Assembly (NCBI GenBank): GCA_023313575.1
Contig: JAJTTP010000004.1
Location: 558,001 to 622,000 of the forward strand
Length of the DNA: 64,000 nucleotides
Direction: 5' to 3'
DNA from: Eutypella sp. D-1
Taxonomy: Eukaryota > Ascomycota > Sordariomycetes > Xylariales > Diatrypaceae
The notes beneath the pieces were generated by a model. The model saw only the letters and a list, made by a program, of their open reading frames with translations, was not told the DNA's origin and searched no databases. The translations under genes and the position numbers were made by a program. Of this stretch, positions 1 through 12,948 are shown in pieces. Within the stretch, counting starts at the first letter, position 1, and the number at the start of each line of letters is the position of its first letter.

Positions 1-855
1 CTTCTCGTCTCGTAGAGGTAGAGAGAGACGAAATCTCTTGGGATGTCTTGTTCCGAGCAGATGAAAAGGAAACCCCACGCAAACCCAAGGAAGACTCAAA
101 CATAGCAAGACAGAGAAAGATCAAAAAGAAGATACAGACTTAGATGCAGTTTCACTAACTGACTCCGCGACTCGCGTTGCCTTCTCTTCGCGGGTCGAGA
201 TTCCGCGGCCATAGGTTCACAAAAAATGAAAAATGAGAGAAATGAGAGGAGAACAAGTCCCGTCGGGGTATTTCCGTAGCTGGTTTCCCTAGGTGCCCTC
301 ATACGAGAGGAAGCCGGGAGAGAGATAGGTAGGTCTTCCCTCATTGGTACCCCCATCTTATGTTACTCTGCGATCACGCGCGACGGCCATGGCAGGCAGC
401 GCGAACGCTTTCTTCCATCCATCATTGCATTTCGTAGCAGCGCGGTTGCGTATAATGTATAGCCAACTGAGGCCGTGAGCCGTGTCCTGCGTGTGTGCGT
501 GTCGGTCGTGCCGCGTGCAGATCCACCCGGGCTTCTCGTATACGCCCGGGTTTTTTCGTCAAATTCCCCGCCCGTTTTTTTAATAATCCCTCAAGTGGCC
601 TGTCCAAAGAGTGCTCGTCGATCCTCAATTGTTTTGTTCCAAAAAGTTCTTCCCTACTTTACCGTGTATCAAGAGCAGTCAATCGTGAGGTGGATGTGTG
701 GACCACCCCATATCCGCTCACTTTCCAGCGTCACCGTAACGTCTGGTTTTCACGGCCGGCCGGTTAGAGAAACGACCCACAGGCTCCATTTACTCCGTCC
801 CGACCCATTTCTTCATGTGTCTAGTTCCCGCGCCCAGTGGATGGCGAGATATACA
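1..855. other. Left-edge intergenic stretch
   Basis: No coding region is supported here. The open frames are short, overlap on both strands and have no recognisable family signature. The part just left of 856 is expected to hold the 3' UTR of the minus-strand gene that ends there. Confidence 0.5.
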
Positions 856-1701
856 TCACCGAGATGCAAGCGCAGACTCCTTCCTCCCAGTGGACGAGGA
901 GGCGCACGCGCCGCCGTCGCCGCCGCCACTTCCGCTGCCACTGCCATTTCCACCGAGAGAGGCGCGGGCGGACGACGACTTCTTGCGGCCCTGTTGCTGC
1001 GGCGGCTGTGGAGGTTGCTGCAGGACGGGCATGGGCGCCTCCATGTTGCACAGCATGCGCGTGTAGCGGAGGCGGGTCGCCGGTATGCTCTGAGTTAAGG
1101 GGTCAGTCTGGCTGAGGGGAAGACGCATGGGCCGGGAAGCATCAAAATAGGAACGGGAAAGGAGGGGGTTCATTACCTCTCCGTGCTGTAACGATTGTAT
1201 CATCAGCACTTCCGGCAGGTCCAGGATCTGCGCGGCAACGCGGCGTTTCTGGAGCACTTGGAACGATTCGCTGCCGCTTGACCGAGCGCGCCTTGGGGGT
1301 CAAGTTAGCAATTGCATTCCACATAAAGAATTGAAGCCGCATGGTAGATGGCTTGGAATTGGAGAATTGAGCAGTACCGCAGCTTTGAAAATTGATCAGA
1401 ATCAAGGAGAAACTTTAACATACCGCTGGTAATGATGCCTCGCCCCTCCGCTGATGCTCAGGTTGTCAGCACCGTAGTCATCGCTGTCCTCATGTAGGCC
1501 ACGGCCGCGGGCCTGGCTGTCCCGCATCTCCGCGTCGAATATGGCGGGCGAGGCGGACATCGTCGGCAAAGATGGGGCCTGGCGTGCCCCGCTGATGCTG
1601 CGCCCGGCACCCTGGACGGCGCCGGTGGCGTGCGGCGATGTAGATCCCTGGGCCGATGGTCTATAGGGGGGTGCGCCGGAGTGCGCAGCAGCTGAAGCCA
1701 T
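856..1701 (-). CDS. Uncharacterised 208-aa protein, three exons
   Basis: I do not recognise the function. The model is complement(856..1089, 1177..1291, 1424..1701). Intron 1 has GTATGT, a GCTAAC branch site and AAG; intron 2 has GTAATG and CTCAG. The ATG at 1701 is used. The N-terminal 90 residues are Ser/Gly/Pro-rich and probably disordered. The middle, starting SFQVLQKRRVAAQILD and continuing after the second intron with SIPATRLRYTRMLCN, is hydrophobic and charged in a regular pattern and is the only likely folded part. The C-terminus is Gln/Pro- then Gly/Ser-rich. Intron 2 (87 nt) keeps the frame if retained, so a 29-residue longer form is possible, and its branch site is poorly placed. 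The middle segment resembles small conserved fungal proteins from memory only. Confidence 0.55.
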
Positions 1702-4700
1702 ATATAGGAGTTTATCCTTCACTCTCTGTATATGTAAGCGAGAGGTTTTGTCCCTTCATCCCAAGACAGCGCAATTACTGAGACAATTGGTATCTGTCGT
1801 TTGGTTTGCCGTAAGTGAATGGAATCAATGCCGGGCTAATCTTTCTAGCGAGTTTGACTGAGATGGATAGCGTCGCACTCTTGGCGGCCGAGACTGGGGA
1901 TATACGGGGACTTATAAGCAGGTACCTGGGGTGCCGATGTAACGAGTGGAAACGATGTATCAGATTCTGCTATAGCATGACCGGGTTATTGGTATTCACT
2001 GTTGTTCATAATGTTGTCGTGGCAAGTGGTTACGCCATGTAGTTATGGATGATGGTGGTAATGGTAGTGGTGTTGGTCTTGGTGTTGGTGGAGGTCGCGA
2101 TTGTGGGGATTAAAAGCCCCCAGGCAGCCCTGTCAGTATTAAATAGGTAGTAGAAAAGTAGGTTTGTGCAGTAACTAACTTAGTTGCACTGTTGCTCCGA
2201 TATAAGCAAGCAACCAAGCAAACAAGCAAGTACTATGTGAGTTAGCTGTGACCCCTGACTTATGCTTTGTTACCCATGTTTCCACATGCAGTCTAGCACC
2301 TTATGGCTGTATCTCGGGTATGCGACGGATTGCTTTTTCTCGTTCGTTTCTTGGCCTTGCAAGCCTTGGCGGAGCGCGCCGGTCCCGTCCGGGGACGCCT
2401 CTCGCTGTTGAGTGGATGAAAAACCTAACAGAAAAAAAGAAAAGAAAAAGAGGTTTAAAAAATAAGGGTTGAGGACTACATCCTGGAAAGAAAAAAAAAA
2501 AAGAAAAAACATTCGGAATTTGCATTGATTGACATGGCAAGCATGGGCAGCCACCGTTGGCGATCAATCCTCCTGGAGCGCGAATTCCACCCTTCTTCCC
2601 CCCCACCCCGGAAGGGTTACATGGATGCATGGCTGCATGGATGATTCGTCGGGAAGACCCAGGCGCCGGGGAACTCGGCTACCTGGCTCACTATGGGTCG
2701 GAGACCTGGTACATTGGCAATCTGGTTGCCATCAAGCCGAGGGCAATGACGACAATGCGAGGATCCAGGGTTTGGGAGGACAGGGGGCGGTTGGCAGTAG
2801 GGGTTGTTTGAAGGCTTGGTTTCCCGTCTTATCAGATGTCATATCTGAGTTGATTACCGGATTACCATCATCACCATGACACAAGGTACCTAGTCTAAGG
2901 CATCAATATTACATGTTATACAAAGTTATTCCGTATAACAACGGTTTATCGGTGCCATAGCAGGGGCAAGGGCATCGGGATATGACGTATCATCCGCACA
3001 TATAGCGTAGGTAGGTTATAGATAATACCTTGCACATGCATATACAACGCACCGTATACCTAGGTGTGCATATGTGCAGAGAGCTGAAATAGGCAAGTAA
3101 CACGACCCTTTCTTACATTTCTTCGTTTTTATCTCTCTTGCTTCTCTCTGCCTCTCTCTTCCTCTCCAGGTTGATCATGTTGATCATGGCAAAGCCAACT
3201 GACTGCCAGCATCGACATCCCTTCAACAACCAAGTCCCAAGTCCAGACCCAGTGTAAGCCATTCGAAAGAAGGGGAGAGGAGCAAGGGGGAGACGGGACC
3301 CGTGAGAGCGACTCGTGGCATTGCTGACCGTTGTGCCAAGACCGGCTACTCCCTGTCACCTTACACGACAACGCCGCCGCCACCACCACCACTACTATGC
3401 TATGCGTGCGGACCGTCTATAACTCATATCTATATCCGACAGCACATGCTGCTGCCCGTCGGGAAACGGACCACTGCATGCGAGGCACCTGTCAATTATA
3501 CGACAACAATTAAAATCCCCGCCGGTCAAACGCTTATGTCGTGGATAGTCGGTGAGGTAGTGCGAGAAGATGACGACCTTGTAGATACTGGAATTGAAAT
3601 TACAATGAAAGGTGGTTGTTGAAAGTCAGAAGTATATTCACCTCTCTAAATAGACAACATGTCTTTCCCTGTCAATTTCCCTCCCTATATCTATATTTAT
3701 GCCCTTGTGGATGGCTACGGTCAAATTACAATTAGGTCTGACTTCTGCGTAGTGACCCTTTCTCTTTTTGGCTACGACAACGGTAGCCGAAAAGTAAAGA
3801 AGCCAGGCAAATCCCAGCAAACGTAGCTAGCAGGCTAGATCATGGAGTTGGTATTACAGAGCCAAGTGTAACGCATTGCCATCAGGTTACACGGACTAGC
3901 TAATCCCTCATGTCGTTGCTGGCAATGCCTGATGATATATCGATTCGGGACACTCTCGGTGTCATAAACAGTCGTGATAGTCACTGTCTGACTCCTATTC
4001 ATATTCCTCTATTCAAAACGGAGAGAACATCTGGAAGGCTCGGGGAGAAAGAGGACTGTCTAGTGTCGCCGCCACGGGTCCAGTGTTACACGGAAGACAA
4101 GGACTGCCTACGCGGCCCCTTAGGTAGGCAGCGGGATTGGGAGCTGTACATAAGCTGATCTCCTCGTATTTCTTAAAGTTTCCAGATTTTTATCAAGTAT
4201 CATGTTACGCAGCAAGGCCTACATGACGGCCCGGAGTTTGGACGTGGGAAAGGGACTGGGGGGAAGGAGGGTTAGTTCCTGGACGATGTTCCCTCGGGGT
4301 GAAACAACAAAAAGCATGGGCCACGACCACCGCGTGAGATCGACGAAGCAAAACACGAGGTGGGGGTGTCTGGAAAGAGACAAAAAGAGATACCGGTAGG
4401 AGCAAGGCTACCTGCCCACTGCCTGAGAACCGTTACGTGAAGGATGTGCCATAGCTGCCGTCTGCTTAGCCCACTACTTGCATGACCTTGGGCACCTACC
4501 CTATGTACGAGCAATTCATAGGATGGGCTCCAAAGTAAAGACCAATGGCTACGTGTACTTTACTTGGTAGTTGGCTCTTGACCAGGTATAAGCCGGGGAA
4601 GTCATGATACCTGATCCACGTGCATCGTTAAGAGGGGAAGGGTCGGCAGGTTTCTTCAACTCGTAATTGACGGAGCCCGACTAAAAGCAGAACAATTCAG

Positions 4701-5730
4701 TTCTTCTTACTTTCCCATACCAAGCAAGTAACAAAATAACACGAGGAAAGCCACGGTATCACGCTTACCAGCTTACCGGGCACAGGCAAGGCATTGCTTC
4801 TCATCTACAGCCTAATTTAAAACCCGGCGACTCAGCCGCCGGTAACATACCTCATTTCTCTCGAGTTTGCTTACCTCCTTAACATGACCCGGCTCCTCCT
4901 GAACAATACAACATAGGTAAGGGGATCTCCCCATTCTGAGACACGTTCACTTTCCCTTACCTTAGCCTTATAGGGCACCGAAATAGAACAGTACTTTTTC
5001 TACTTTCGCCTCCCCCCCCCCTTCTCTTTTTTTCTTGCACTTCAGCTTCGGAACGAGTACCCACGTGCCTGTACCTCCCAAGACTCCGTAGGGGAGTGAC
5101 TAAGCGAAATAGGAGTCTCGTTAGGTTATCTCATATCCCCGAACCCGCGTATAAAGGCCCAAATCGAATCATCGTGACATACCTATCACAGAGTCCGTTG
5201 TCTAGCCCTGTCTGTCTGATTCTCATGCCATACGTAATGTAGTATGTAATAGGCGTAAGGTACCGGGCCACGAAATTGCATCTGACTTCTTCTCGAAGAT
5301 CGTGTACGGCAACTCATTGACCGCTTATACCCATCCAAAAAAAAAGGGGGGGGCGGGGGGAGGGGTTTATCAAACCACATCACGAATTAATACCCTTCAA
5401 TAGCCCCGTATTTCTCCTAACTTGCGCTCGGGGGTCGGCCAAGCACGCGGACTCCTGCCTCCTACCTGATTCCGTGTCGCGGACCGAGAACGATGAAAAC
5501 TTAAGCCTCTTCACCTTTCGTAGGGCCTCGCGAGGTTCAGGTTACGCAGGAGAAAGTTCGTGGTAGACCTCATGCCAGGCCCGCCCGCATAGAGTAAGCA
5601 GGCGGGGACCGTAGGAAGTGGCAGAAATAGGGGTAGTGGTATACTTTACAGATACCTACCTAGTGGTCAGCGATGCGCGGATAGATAACTACAGCCCACG
5701 GACATCTTGCCGATTCACTAAATCAATCAG

Positions 5731-5755
5731 CCCCCCCCCCCCCCCCCCCCCCCCC
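5731..5755. repeat. Homopolymer of 25 C
   Basis: An uninterrupted run of C lies in intergenic DNA. Its exact length is prone to sequencing and assembly error. Confidence 0.9.
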
Positions 5756-6285
5756 GCGCTGTTAGGAATACCCGTAAGTTTTATCTTACCACGAGTGTGC
5801 AAAGGGGGGATTGCGCCGAAGGAAGTAGTCACTAGGTGCTTAATATAATATCTATCTGGATGGAGTTAGATTGACACCTAAGAAGGTCAACCGCCTGCCC
5901 AGGTCATTGTACACGCGCCGGGCATACACAACCGGGGCGGACAACCGCAAAGCCAGGGCGGAAAACCAGCGTATATACTTATCGCGTTCTCTTAAGACAC
6001 TAGGTCGTGGCGGTGGATTTTTTCATATCGGATATTCAGGGGTTGAGATGGGTGAGGTTTTGCTCTAAGATGCGTGTGTGTACGTGTGTGTGTGCCCCAA
6101 TCGTGAAGAGCATCAACATGTCTAAACTATAGATTCCAGAACCCTCTGCTGCATCGACGGAGACGGCTGGCATACGCAGGAATAAAAAGAAAAGAAAAAG
6201 TAAACAAAAAGTATCACCCGCCAACAACACGATAAAGCGAATAAAGACAGTAGAGGCCAGTGGAGGAGATGCGAGGCCGAGAACA

Positions 6286-6297
6286 GGGGGGGGGGGG
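6286..6297. repeat. Homopolymer of 12 G
   Basis: A run of G lies in the presumed 3' flank of the anthranilate synthase gene (that is, C in the transcript). Confidence 0.85.
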
Positions 6298-6479
6298 TTC
6301 ATTCATTCACTCATACAACACGCACATATATACACAATACACACCACCAGGAGCATATCCCACATCCAATCTCTGACCTCCTCCCGGCACCCATCCATCC
6401 CGTGAAATCTCGATCTCATTAACGCCCCCCCCCCCACTAACTCGTCTCACCTCGCCTTGCCCCCCAACATTAAAACTGC

Positions 6480-8304
6480 CTACCGCCCCTTCTCCTTGTC
6501 CTTCTGCCTCTGCTGCTGTCTCGCGTATAGGTTCTCCGCCGACGTGATGCAGTGCATGTTGGCGCCGAGCTTGTTCATAGTCTCCTTCCACTCGTCCGTC
6601 TCGTCCGAGTCGAATACGATGCCGCCGCCTGTGCGCGGGCGGGGATTAGCGATTTTGCTCCTCCAAAAACAACATGGGGCGAGATGAAGGAAGGAGAGGA
6701 AGGCGAGGAAGTGGAGGAGAAAGACTTACCAGCCTGCAAGTACGCAACGCCGTCCTTGACCATCATAGTGCGTAGCGCAATACAAGTATCCATCGCACCA
6801 TCCGAAACCACACCAGACGCACCAACAACATCAACAGAGGCGTAGCCGAAATAGCCGACGGCGCCAGCGTAGACGCCGCGGCGCTCGCGCTCGAGGTCGG
6901 CGATGAGTTCCATGGCGCGGACCTTGGGGGCGCCGGAGACGGTGCCGGCGGGGAAGATGGAGCGGAAGGCGTCGAAGCGGGAGCGGTCGGGTCGCAGGAC
7001 GCCCGAGACCTGCGACACGAGGTGCTGGACGTGGCTGAAGCGCTCGACGACCATGAGGCGGTCGACGCGCGTCGTCAGCGGGTCGCACACCCGGTTCACG
7101 TCGTTGCGCGCCAGGTCCACCAACATCACGTGTTCGGCGCGGTCCTTGAGCGACGACCGTAGCTCTTCGGCTAGCCGGTCGTCCTCCGCCGCCGTCGGCC
7201 CCCGCTTCACCGTGCCCGCGATCGGGTGCGTGATGATGCGCCCGGCTTCCTCCTTGACCAGGAGCTCGGGGGACGCGCCGACGATCTGGAAACCGCCCTC
7301 TTTGTCCGGGCCGGAGACGCCGCCGCAGTCGATGTAGAACATGTAAGGCGAGGGGTTGACGGTACGCAGGTGGCGGTAGATGTTGAAGGGGTGGAGGTCG
7401 GTGGGGCGGGCGAAGCGCTGGGATGGCACGGCCTGGATGATGTCGCCGGCGACGATGTGTTTCTTGAGCTCGGTGACGTGGCGCTCGTAGCCGTCGCGTC
7501 CGACGTTGGAGGTGTACTCGCGGCCGAGCTCGACGGGCCGTTGGTCAGGCAGCGGGATCTCGGGCTCGTCGAGCACGGCGATCAGCTCGGCGATGGTGGC
7601 CGTGGCCTTGGCGTACTCGTCGGCGAGCGCGGAGGAGGAGGGGTCGAAATCGTCCGGTATCCGCAGGTAGGTGATGACCTTTATAACGCCGTAGAAGCGG
7701 TCGAAGGCGACGATAGTGTCGAAGAGCATGAAGAGCGACTCGGGGATGCCGAGGACATCCTGCATGGGGCGGGCGGTCTTGGGCTCAAAGTAGCGCACGC
7801 AGTCGTAGCCGACGTAGCCGATGGCGCCGCCGGCAAGAGGCGGCAACTTAAGGCCAGGAACCTCGGCGACGGTGTGCCGGGCGAGCTCGGCCTCGAGAGC
7901 GGGCAAGGGATCGACGGACTCGCCGTGCCCTTCCCCGGTCTTGAGGATCTTGCGGGGCCCTGCGCCGACGAAGCTATACCGGCCGACCTGCTCGGTGGCG
8001 GCGCTCTCGTAGAGGAAGGAGAAGTCGGATTTGGAATGAGCGGAGATCTTTAGGTAGGCGGCCGAGGGCGTGATGAGGTCGGCGGATATCTGGCCGTATA
8101 CGGGGACTAGATTTGGTTTTTTGGCGCCTTCGCGCTGAGGCGTGGCGAGTAGTTGCCGGATCGTATCCAGCGAGGGCTGGACATCGTGCTAGAAAGGAGG
8201 AACAAACAGGGTTATATTAGAAACCGTGAGCAATTGCGGTTTACGGAGTTTTTAATTAGTGAGTAGAGGGAGGTGAGTAGGGGAGTTCTTACTGCTTGGT
8301 CCAT
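6480..8304 (-). CDS. TRP2: Anthranilate synthase component I
   Basis: This enzyme converts chorismate and glutamine-derived ammonia to anthranilate, the first committed step of tryptophan synthesis, together with a glutamine amidotransferase subunit not in this window. The model is complement(6480..6628, 6730..8188, 8293..8304), 539 aa, the usual length. Exon 1 codes only MDQA; its donor GCA|GTAAGA and the acceptor CTTTCTAG|CAC are clear. The N-terminal domain contains the feedback-site-like SFLYES. The chorismate-binding domain carries [55 protein letters not shown] and [15 protein letters not shown]. The last exon gives the family-typical [13 protein letters not shown] end. The donor at 6729 and acceptor at 6629 keep the frame. 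The gene is GC-rich and intact. A Gcn4/CpcA-like TGACTC word lies at 9231-9236, too far upstream to rely on. Confidence 0.95.
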
Positions 8305-9339
8305 TTCTCTTTTTCTGAAGCTATTCGCAATCCTGTCTACTATGATGACTTGATAGATCCACACACGCGCTTACAGAATCACTATCCTCGGGGGGTTATA
8401 TCACATCCTCTGACATAAATCGTAGCATATAGAAAATGGAAAGGAAAAACCTTGGAAGGGTTCGAAACACCTAAAAATATAAAATTGGTCGCATTGGCTT
8501 CCCAATTGGAAAATTATATGACAGCTTGGGGTTAGTGATGTCGGTCGTATGAGTAAAAAACCAAGGGCTAATGCGAAAAAGAAAGCACGGGAAGGGGGTT
8601 CTACAGGTAGGGAGGGATTCCATATATGTAGGCAAGTAGGGAAGGTAGGTAATAGGTAGGTACAAAGTATGACTGCATTTCGAAACTTATCTACATAAAG
8701 TAGGCACATACATGCCTGCTTACCTGTATCGGAGACAGGGGGGCCCTACCCTCCCTCCTTTCAACTATGTAAGCAGGCAAGTAACAATTCTAGCGCGGGG
8801 CATTCTTATCAGGGGAGGGCTATCAACGTCAAGTCATGCTTAAGCCACAGAACCCCTCACTAGTAGTAAAGTACCTAACAAAGTACGAAGTAAATACCAG
8901 TGAATTGTGGCTGAACTTGTATATGCGTAGCCCTCCCTATCTATTAAGGAGACAAGGAGAGGAAGAGATTCATTCCCCTTAAACCCCCTGAACGTCGGAA
9001 CTGAGGTAAAAAGGCCTTCTCTCTTTTATTCTCTTATGTTTTTCCTTTCCTTTTTTCCCCCCTGCTGATAAGAGGTGATACGATAAGTAAGAGAGATCAA
9101 AGTCAAACAAACCCATACATAGAAGCCGGGTTAAACCTCCCAGCTATCAAGACTTCGAAAGTGATATTATCCTTTTCTCCTCCCCTCTATCTCTACCCTT
9201 ACCACTCTTTATTTCCGATTCCTCTCGAAGTGACTCGTAACCCCCCCTTCATAGACACACAGACGAAACACCCATAACCCTAAAACGCCTGGCCTGGCCT
9301 GGCCTCGCACAGCCTCTCCTTTCTTTCCCACTCAACCCT
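8305..9339. other. Intergenic, 5' side of anthranilate synthase
   Basis: No gene is visible. The stretch should contain the anthranilate synthase promoter (next to 8304) and the 3' UTR of the gene ending at 9340. There is no clear TATA box. A TGACTC word lies at 9231-9236. Confidence 0.5.
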
Positions 9340-10640
9340 CTAACTCTCCACCGCAAGCGCCTTAACACCAACCAGCCTGCCCCTGGCCCCTTTCCCCTTC
9401 CCCTTCTTCTCCTCAGCGGACGGGGGCTCGACGGCCACGAGCCAGTACTCGACGCGGGCGCCGCCGCGGGGGCTGGGGACGCGGTAGACGCGGACGTCGG
9501 CGCCGCGGGTGGCGGCGCGCACCGCGTCCAGTAGCGCCGCGTACTCGCCCCGCGGGTCCCAGTCCGCCGGGTCCCGGATCTCGATCCCGTTGCCCGCCGC
9601 GTCCGGGTGTCGGATCAGCGCCGCGAACTCCTCTGTTTTTGTTCCCGGGTGTCAGTCTGTCTGCTCGTCATTGTTCATTGGGGGTGGGGGGGGGGGGGGA
9701 GAGGGAAAACAGCGCATGGGTTGTTCGGAGGCATTGATAGCGTCCCCGATCTCGATAGGAATACGGGAGGGGGGAAGGTAGGTAAATAGATACACAGGTA
9801 GATAGACATGACGTCCGTCCTCCCCAAAAGAAAAAAAAGGTAAAAAAAGAAAACATAAAATAATCACAGAACCACCCCCCAAAAACACATACCTTCATCA
9901 GGCAACCCCTCCCGCTCACCCCCGCCCTCACCTTCACCAGTCGACGAGGGCAACTGCAAACAGACAGGGACGAACGGCTCATCAGCATCACTGACGTAGA
10001 ACGCGCCGCGCACAGCGTCGCGGATAGCAGCGGGCACAGCGGCGCCGTCGTCCGTAGTCCTCAACTCCTCCTTTTCCTTCTTGGTCTCGGCGACTGTCCC
10101 CGCGTTCGGGTCCGCGTTCGCCTTGTTCAGGAACGCCATGTAGTCGTCGTCGGAGGCCATGGTGGCGGGTATAGTAGTGTCGCTGTCGCTGTCGCTAGTA
10201 CTGTTGCTGTTGGGGACGGTGGTAGGTGTATGTGTAGGTGTAGCGGCGACGTCCGGACCGCGGCGGCCGTCGTTGTCGTGTGCTAGGGATGTCTTCGCGC
10301 TCGTCGTAAACGGGTGGTGCGAGGAAGGGGCGGCGCGCAGGCTTCGTTCGCGGGGCGCTAGCTTCGAGTTCCCGATGCCGTTCCAGTAGCGGTTATACGG
10401 AGAAGAGGTGGGAAAAGAGGGAGAGGCTGCCTTCGAGACGGCAGTAGTAGTGCTGCAGCAGATGTCTCGCCGCTGCCCGCTCGGTAGTGGTAGTGGTAGA
10501 CGGCGGTGCCGATCTGCCGTCGTAGCAACGGTCGTTTTGGTTTTGGCGAACACGGAATTTACAACAGCCAGACGCTTTCGAAATGCAAGAGCAGCAGCAG
10601 CAGAAGAAGAAGAAGACGACGCTGTTCTTCTGCCGATCAT
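9340..10640 (-). CDS. Conserved fungal protein of unknown function, two exons
   Basis: The model is complement(9340..9632, 9893..10640), 346 aa from the ATG at 10640. Donor GAAG|GTATGT and acceptor AACAG|AGGAGTTC join in frame. The last 180 residues look folded: MASDDDYMAFLNKAN, then DADEPFVPVCL, DPADWDPRGEYAALLDAV, VRVYRVPSPRGGARVEYWLV and the end LVGVKALAVES. The first 160 residues are Ser/Thr/Arg-rich, nearly without acidic residues at the start, and could be a mitochondrial presequence. Alternatively translation starts at the ATG at 10160, giving 186 aa beginning MASDDDYMAFL. The folded part recalls proteins labelled nuclease A inhibitor-like in fungal annotations; that is a memory-based guess and I do not assign it. 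Confidence 0.75.
9686..9699. repeat. Homopolymer of 14 G
   Basis: This G run lies near the 5' side of the plus strand within the intron (9633-9892) of the conserved protein gene, so the intron transcript carries a C run just before the pyrimidine-rich acceptor. Confidence 0.8.
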
Positions 10641-11534
10641 AGACGTGTCGGTGTGTGTGTGTGTGAAATGTAAGGGATGTTGCGGGTAGGTATGGAAGAC
10701 TGATATAAGTATGGCAAACCGGGTTGGGAGTGTTTCAGCAGGTAAGTAGAGCTAGGTAGGGTGGGCAGATTACTGGCAGGCAAGTCGTTGGTTGGGCAAG
10801 TAAGTGGGTGGTGGACGGATAATGGTTACATCATTATACCTTGAAGATAATTCTCCTCGACGCTAATTTGCTACTTACCTACTATGTATAGAACTGTCTG
10901 CGCTAGTGGACTTTGCTGGCCGAGTTTGTGGCTGGTTGGCTGGCTGGCTGGTTGGTTGGGTTCTTCTTTTATGTCCTACATACCATGGCGGCGGCTCGAG
11001 ATAGATAGTGAAGAGAGATAAAGGCTCGAAGTATTCTACGGCAAGCAGCATAATTATATAGACATCTTGATACATGAGATTCTTCATAGCGTGTCCGCCT
11101 TGGCCGATATTTGAACGTTGCTGTAGGTTATGACAAGTCGGTTCGGTTATTAGTCGCAACTCACCCAGTCAGTCACTTAAATTTTATCTCCCCCGATTTC
11201 ATTCCGATAGTAGAACTCTTTAACACCAATATCACAAGAAGCACAGGTAGCATAGCAATGGGGGGGATTTTAAGTTCTTTTTTTTTTTTTAAATTCATTC
11301 ATGCAACGTCTCATTATCCTCTATATCTCGAGAGGATTGCCCCCAGTCCGGTTTTTCTCACGGATAGGCAGGCCGGGGATGATTTTTCTTTTCGCCCCCT
11401 TTTCTTCAACCTCCTTCCCCCTCACTTCATGTCAACTAGCCCGGATAGAGAAGAAAAAGAGAACCCGTAGAACACCGACGCGCAAAATGCCAGACCAGAT
11501 ACAAGGAAGAGAGGAATCGCCAGCACCCTCTGTT
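10641..11534. other. Intergenic between two minus-strand genes
   Basis: The stretch holds the presumed promoter of the gene starting at 10640 and the 3' UTR of RPL3. It contains a short GT repeat (about 10652-10664) and GGCT/GGTT-rich repeats near 10930-10960. No gene is seen. Confidence 0.5.
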
Positions 11535-12948
11535 TTACGAGGATTGGGTAATGTCCTTCTTGAGCGTACCCTGGAAGGCCTTCTTCTCCGCCGGCGTCTG
11601 GAACGCACCGTGACCGAACTCCGACGAGGTGTCGATCCATTTGAGCTGAACCTTCTCGAGAGCCTTTCTCGACGTGTGCGTGAACAGCGACTTCCGCAGC
11701 GTCACGATTCTCTTCTTGACACCGGGGATGGAGCCCTTGACCATGACGAAGTCGTTGTTGATCTCGCCATACCGAACGAAGCCACCCAGACTAGTAGATG
11801 ACAGGCGTTAGCTAAGAATGTACTTAAAAGCAAGGGGAGTATCGGCCAAAGAATTGTGATTTTCAGTGGAAACTTACGGAGTGATCGTCTTCTTAGTGAC
11901 GTCCTGCTCAGTGGAGGCGTTGCCCTCGTTGTCGCCCTTGCCAATGCGGTAGATCTTGTGGTTGACCGACGTACGGTGGTGGTAACCCTTCTGACCAGCA
12001 CGGGCAACAGTCCACTGGACGTGGGAGGGATGCCAGGCACCGATACAAGCGACCTTGCGGAGACCCTTGTGGGTCTTACGCGGCAGCTTCTTGGTGCCCC
12101 AACGGGAGGTGACACCGTTGAAACCGTGACCCTTGGTGACGCCGATGACATCAATCACCTCGTCCTGCTCGAAGATGGTGTCGATCTCGACGGGCTTCTC
12201 GAAGAGGCCGTGACCGAAGGCGACCTTGTCGGCGACGGAGCCACCGTTGATCTGGATCTCCATAAGGTGGGCCTTCTTCTGCTTGAGGGGCGTCTTGCGG
12301 ATCTGAGTGTGGGCGAGGACACGGACGACGGAGCAGTACTTCTTGATGCGCTCGAGCTCGCGGGTGATGGAGGCACCGCTGTTCTCGGAGTGCTTCTTGG
12401 CGTACTTGGTGAAAGCCTTCTTCTTGCTCTTGTACCAGTTCTTGTAGAAGCGGCGCTTGACCTCGTCGCTCAGATGCTCGGCCCAGACGGTGGTGAGCGA
12501 GCGCAGGCCGCGGGGAGTCTCGATGTAGCCCACAAGACCGACAACGATCAACTATAGAGTTGTTAGCCATAGGCACAAAGCCAAGCGGGCTGCGTTGTTC
12601 GTACAGGTGGGGTGTCAACAATGGTGACGGCCTCAACGACCTCCTTCTTGTGCGATTTCGCGCCGGGTCGGTCGAGGTCACGGACGATGGTCGTCATACC
12701 AGCCTTGTAGCCCATTGAGGCAGTAAGGTGGACGGGCTTCTTGGGGTCATCCTTGGGGAAACTATATTGATCGAGAACGAAAGTTCAAAGGTTAAAATCA
12801 AGTCCAATCAATTGATGAAGCCACTACTTCTTTAATTAGGAGAGACATGAACTTACGACTTGACCTTTCCTCGGTGACGGGCAGCACGCTTTCTCGGCAG
12901 GAAAGCCAGAGAACCGTGGCGGGGAGCCTCGAACTTACGGTGCGACAT
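11535..12948 (-). CDS. RPL3: 60S ribosomal protein L3 (uL3)
   Basis: This is a core protein of the large ribosomal subunit near the peptidyl transferase centre. The model is complement(11535..11790, 11878..12551, 12605..12761, 12857..12948), 392 aa, a normal length for fungal uL3. The start is [20 protein letters not shown]. Conserved blocks are [88 protein letters not shown] (the tryptophan-finger loop) and [17 protein letters not shown]. The three introns are 95, 53 and 87 nt; the first interrupts codon 31, as is common for intron-rich 5' ends of ribosomal protein genes. All junctions keep the frame. It is intact and is the most secure call in the window. Confidence 0.97.

Larger units (their letters stand above)
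1702..6479. other. 4.8-kb intergenic region without a supported gene
   Basis: No open frame here has a recognisable domain or a consistent exon chain. It holds a run of 25 C (5731-5755), a run of 12 G (6286-6297), several A/T- or C-rich tracts and scattered GGTAGGTA-type words. The part right of about 1702 should contain the 5' region of the gene ending at 856, and the part left of 6480 the 3' UTR of the anthranilate synthase gene. Confidence 0.5.

Noticed and set aside
7226..8053. A 275-codon plus-strand open frame
   Set aside because: It is the antisense shadow of the GC-rich anthranilate synthase gene; its Gly/Val/Asp repeats reflect the codons of the real gene.
11856..12557. A 233-codon plus-strand frame
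   Set aside because: It is the antisense shadow of the conserved RPL3 exon 3.
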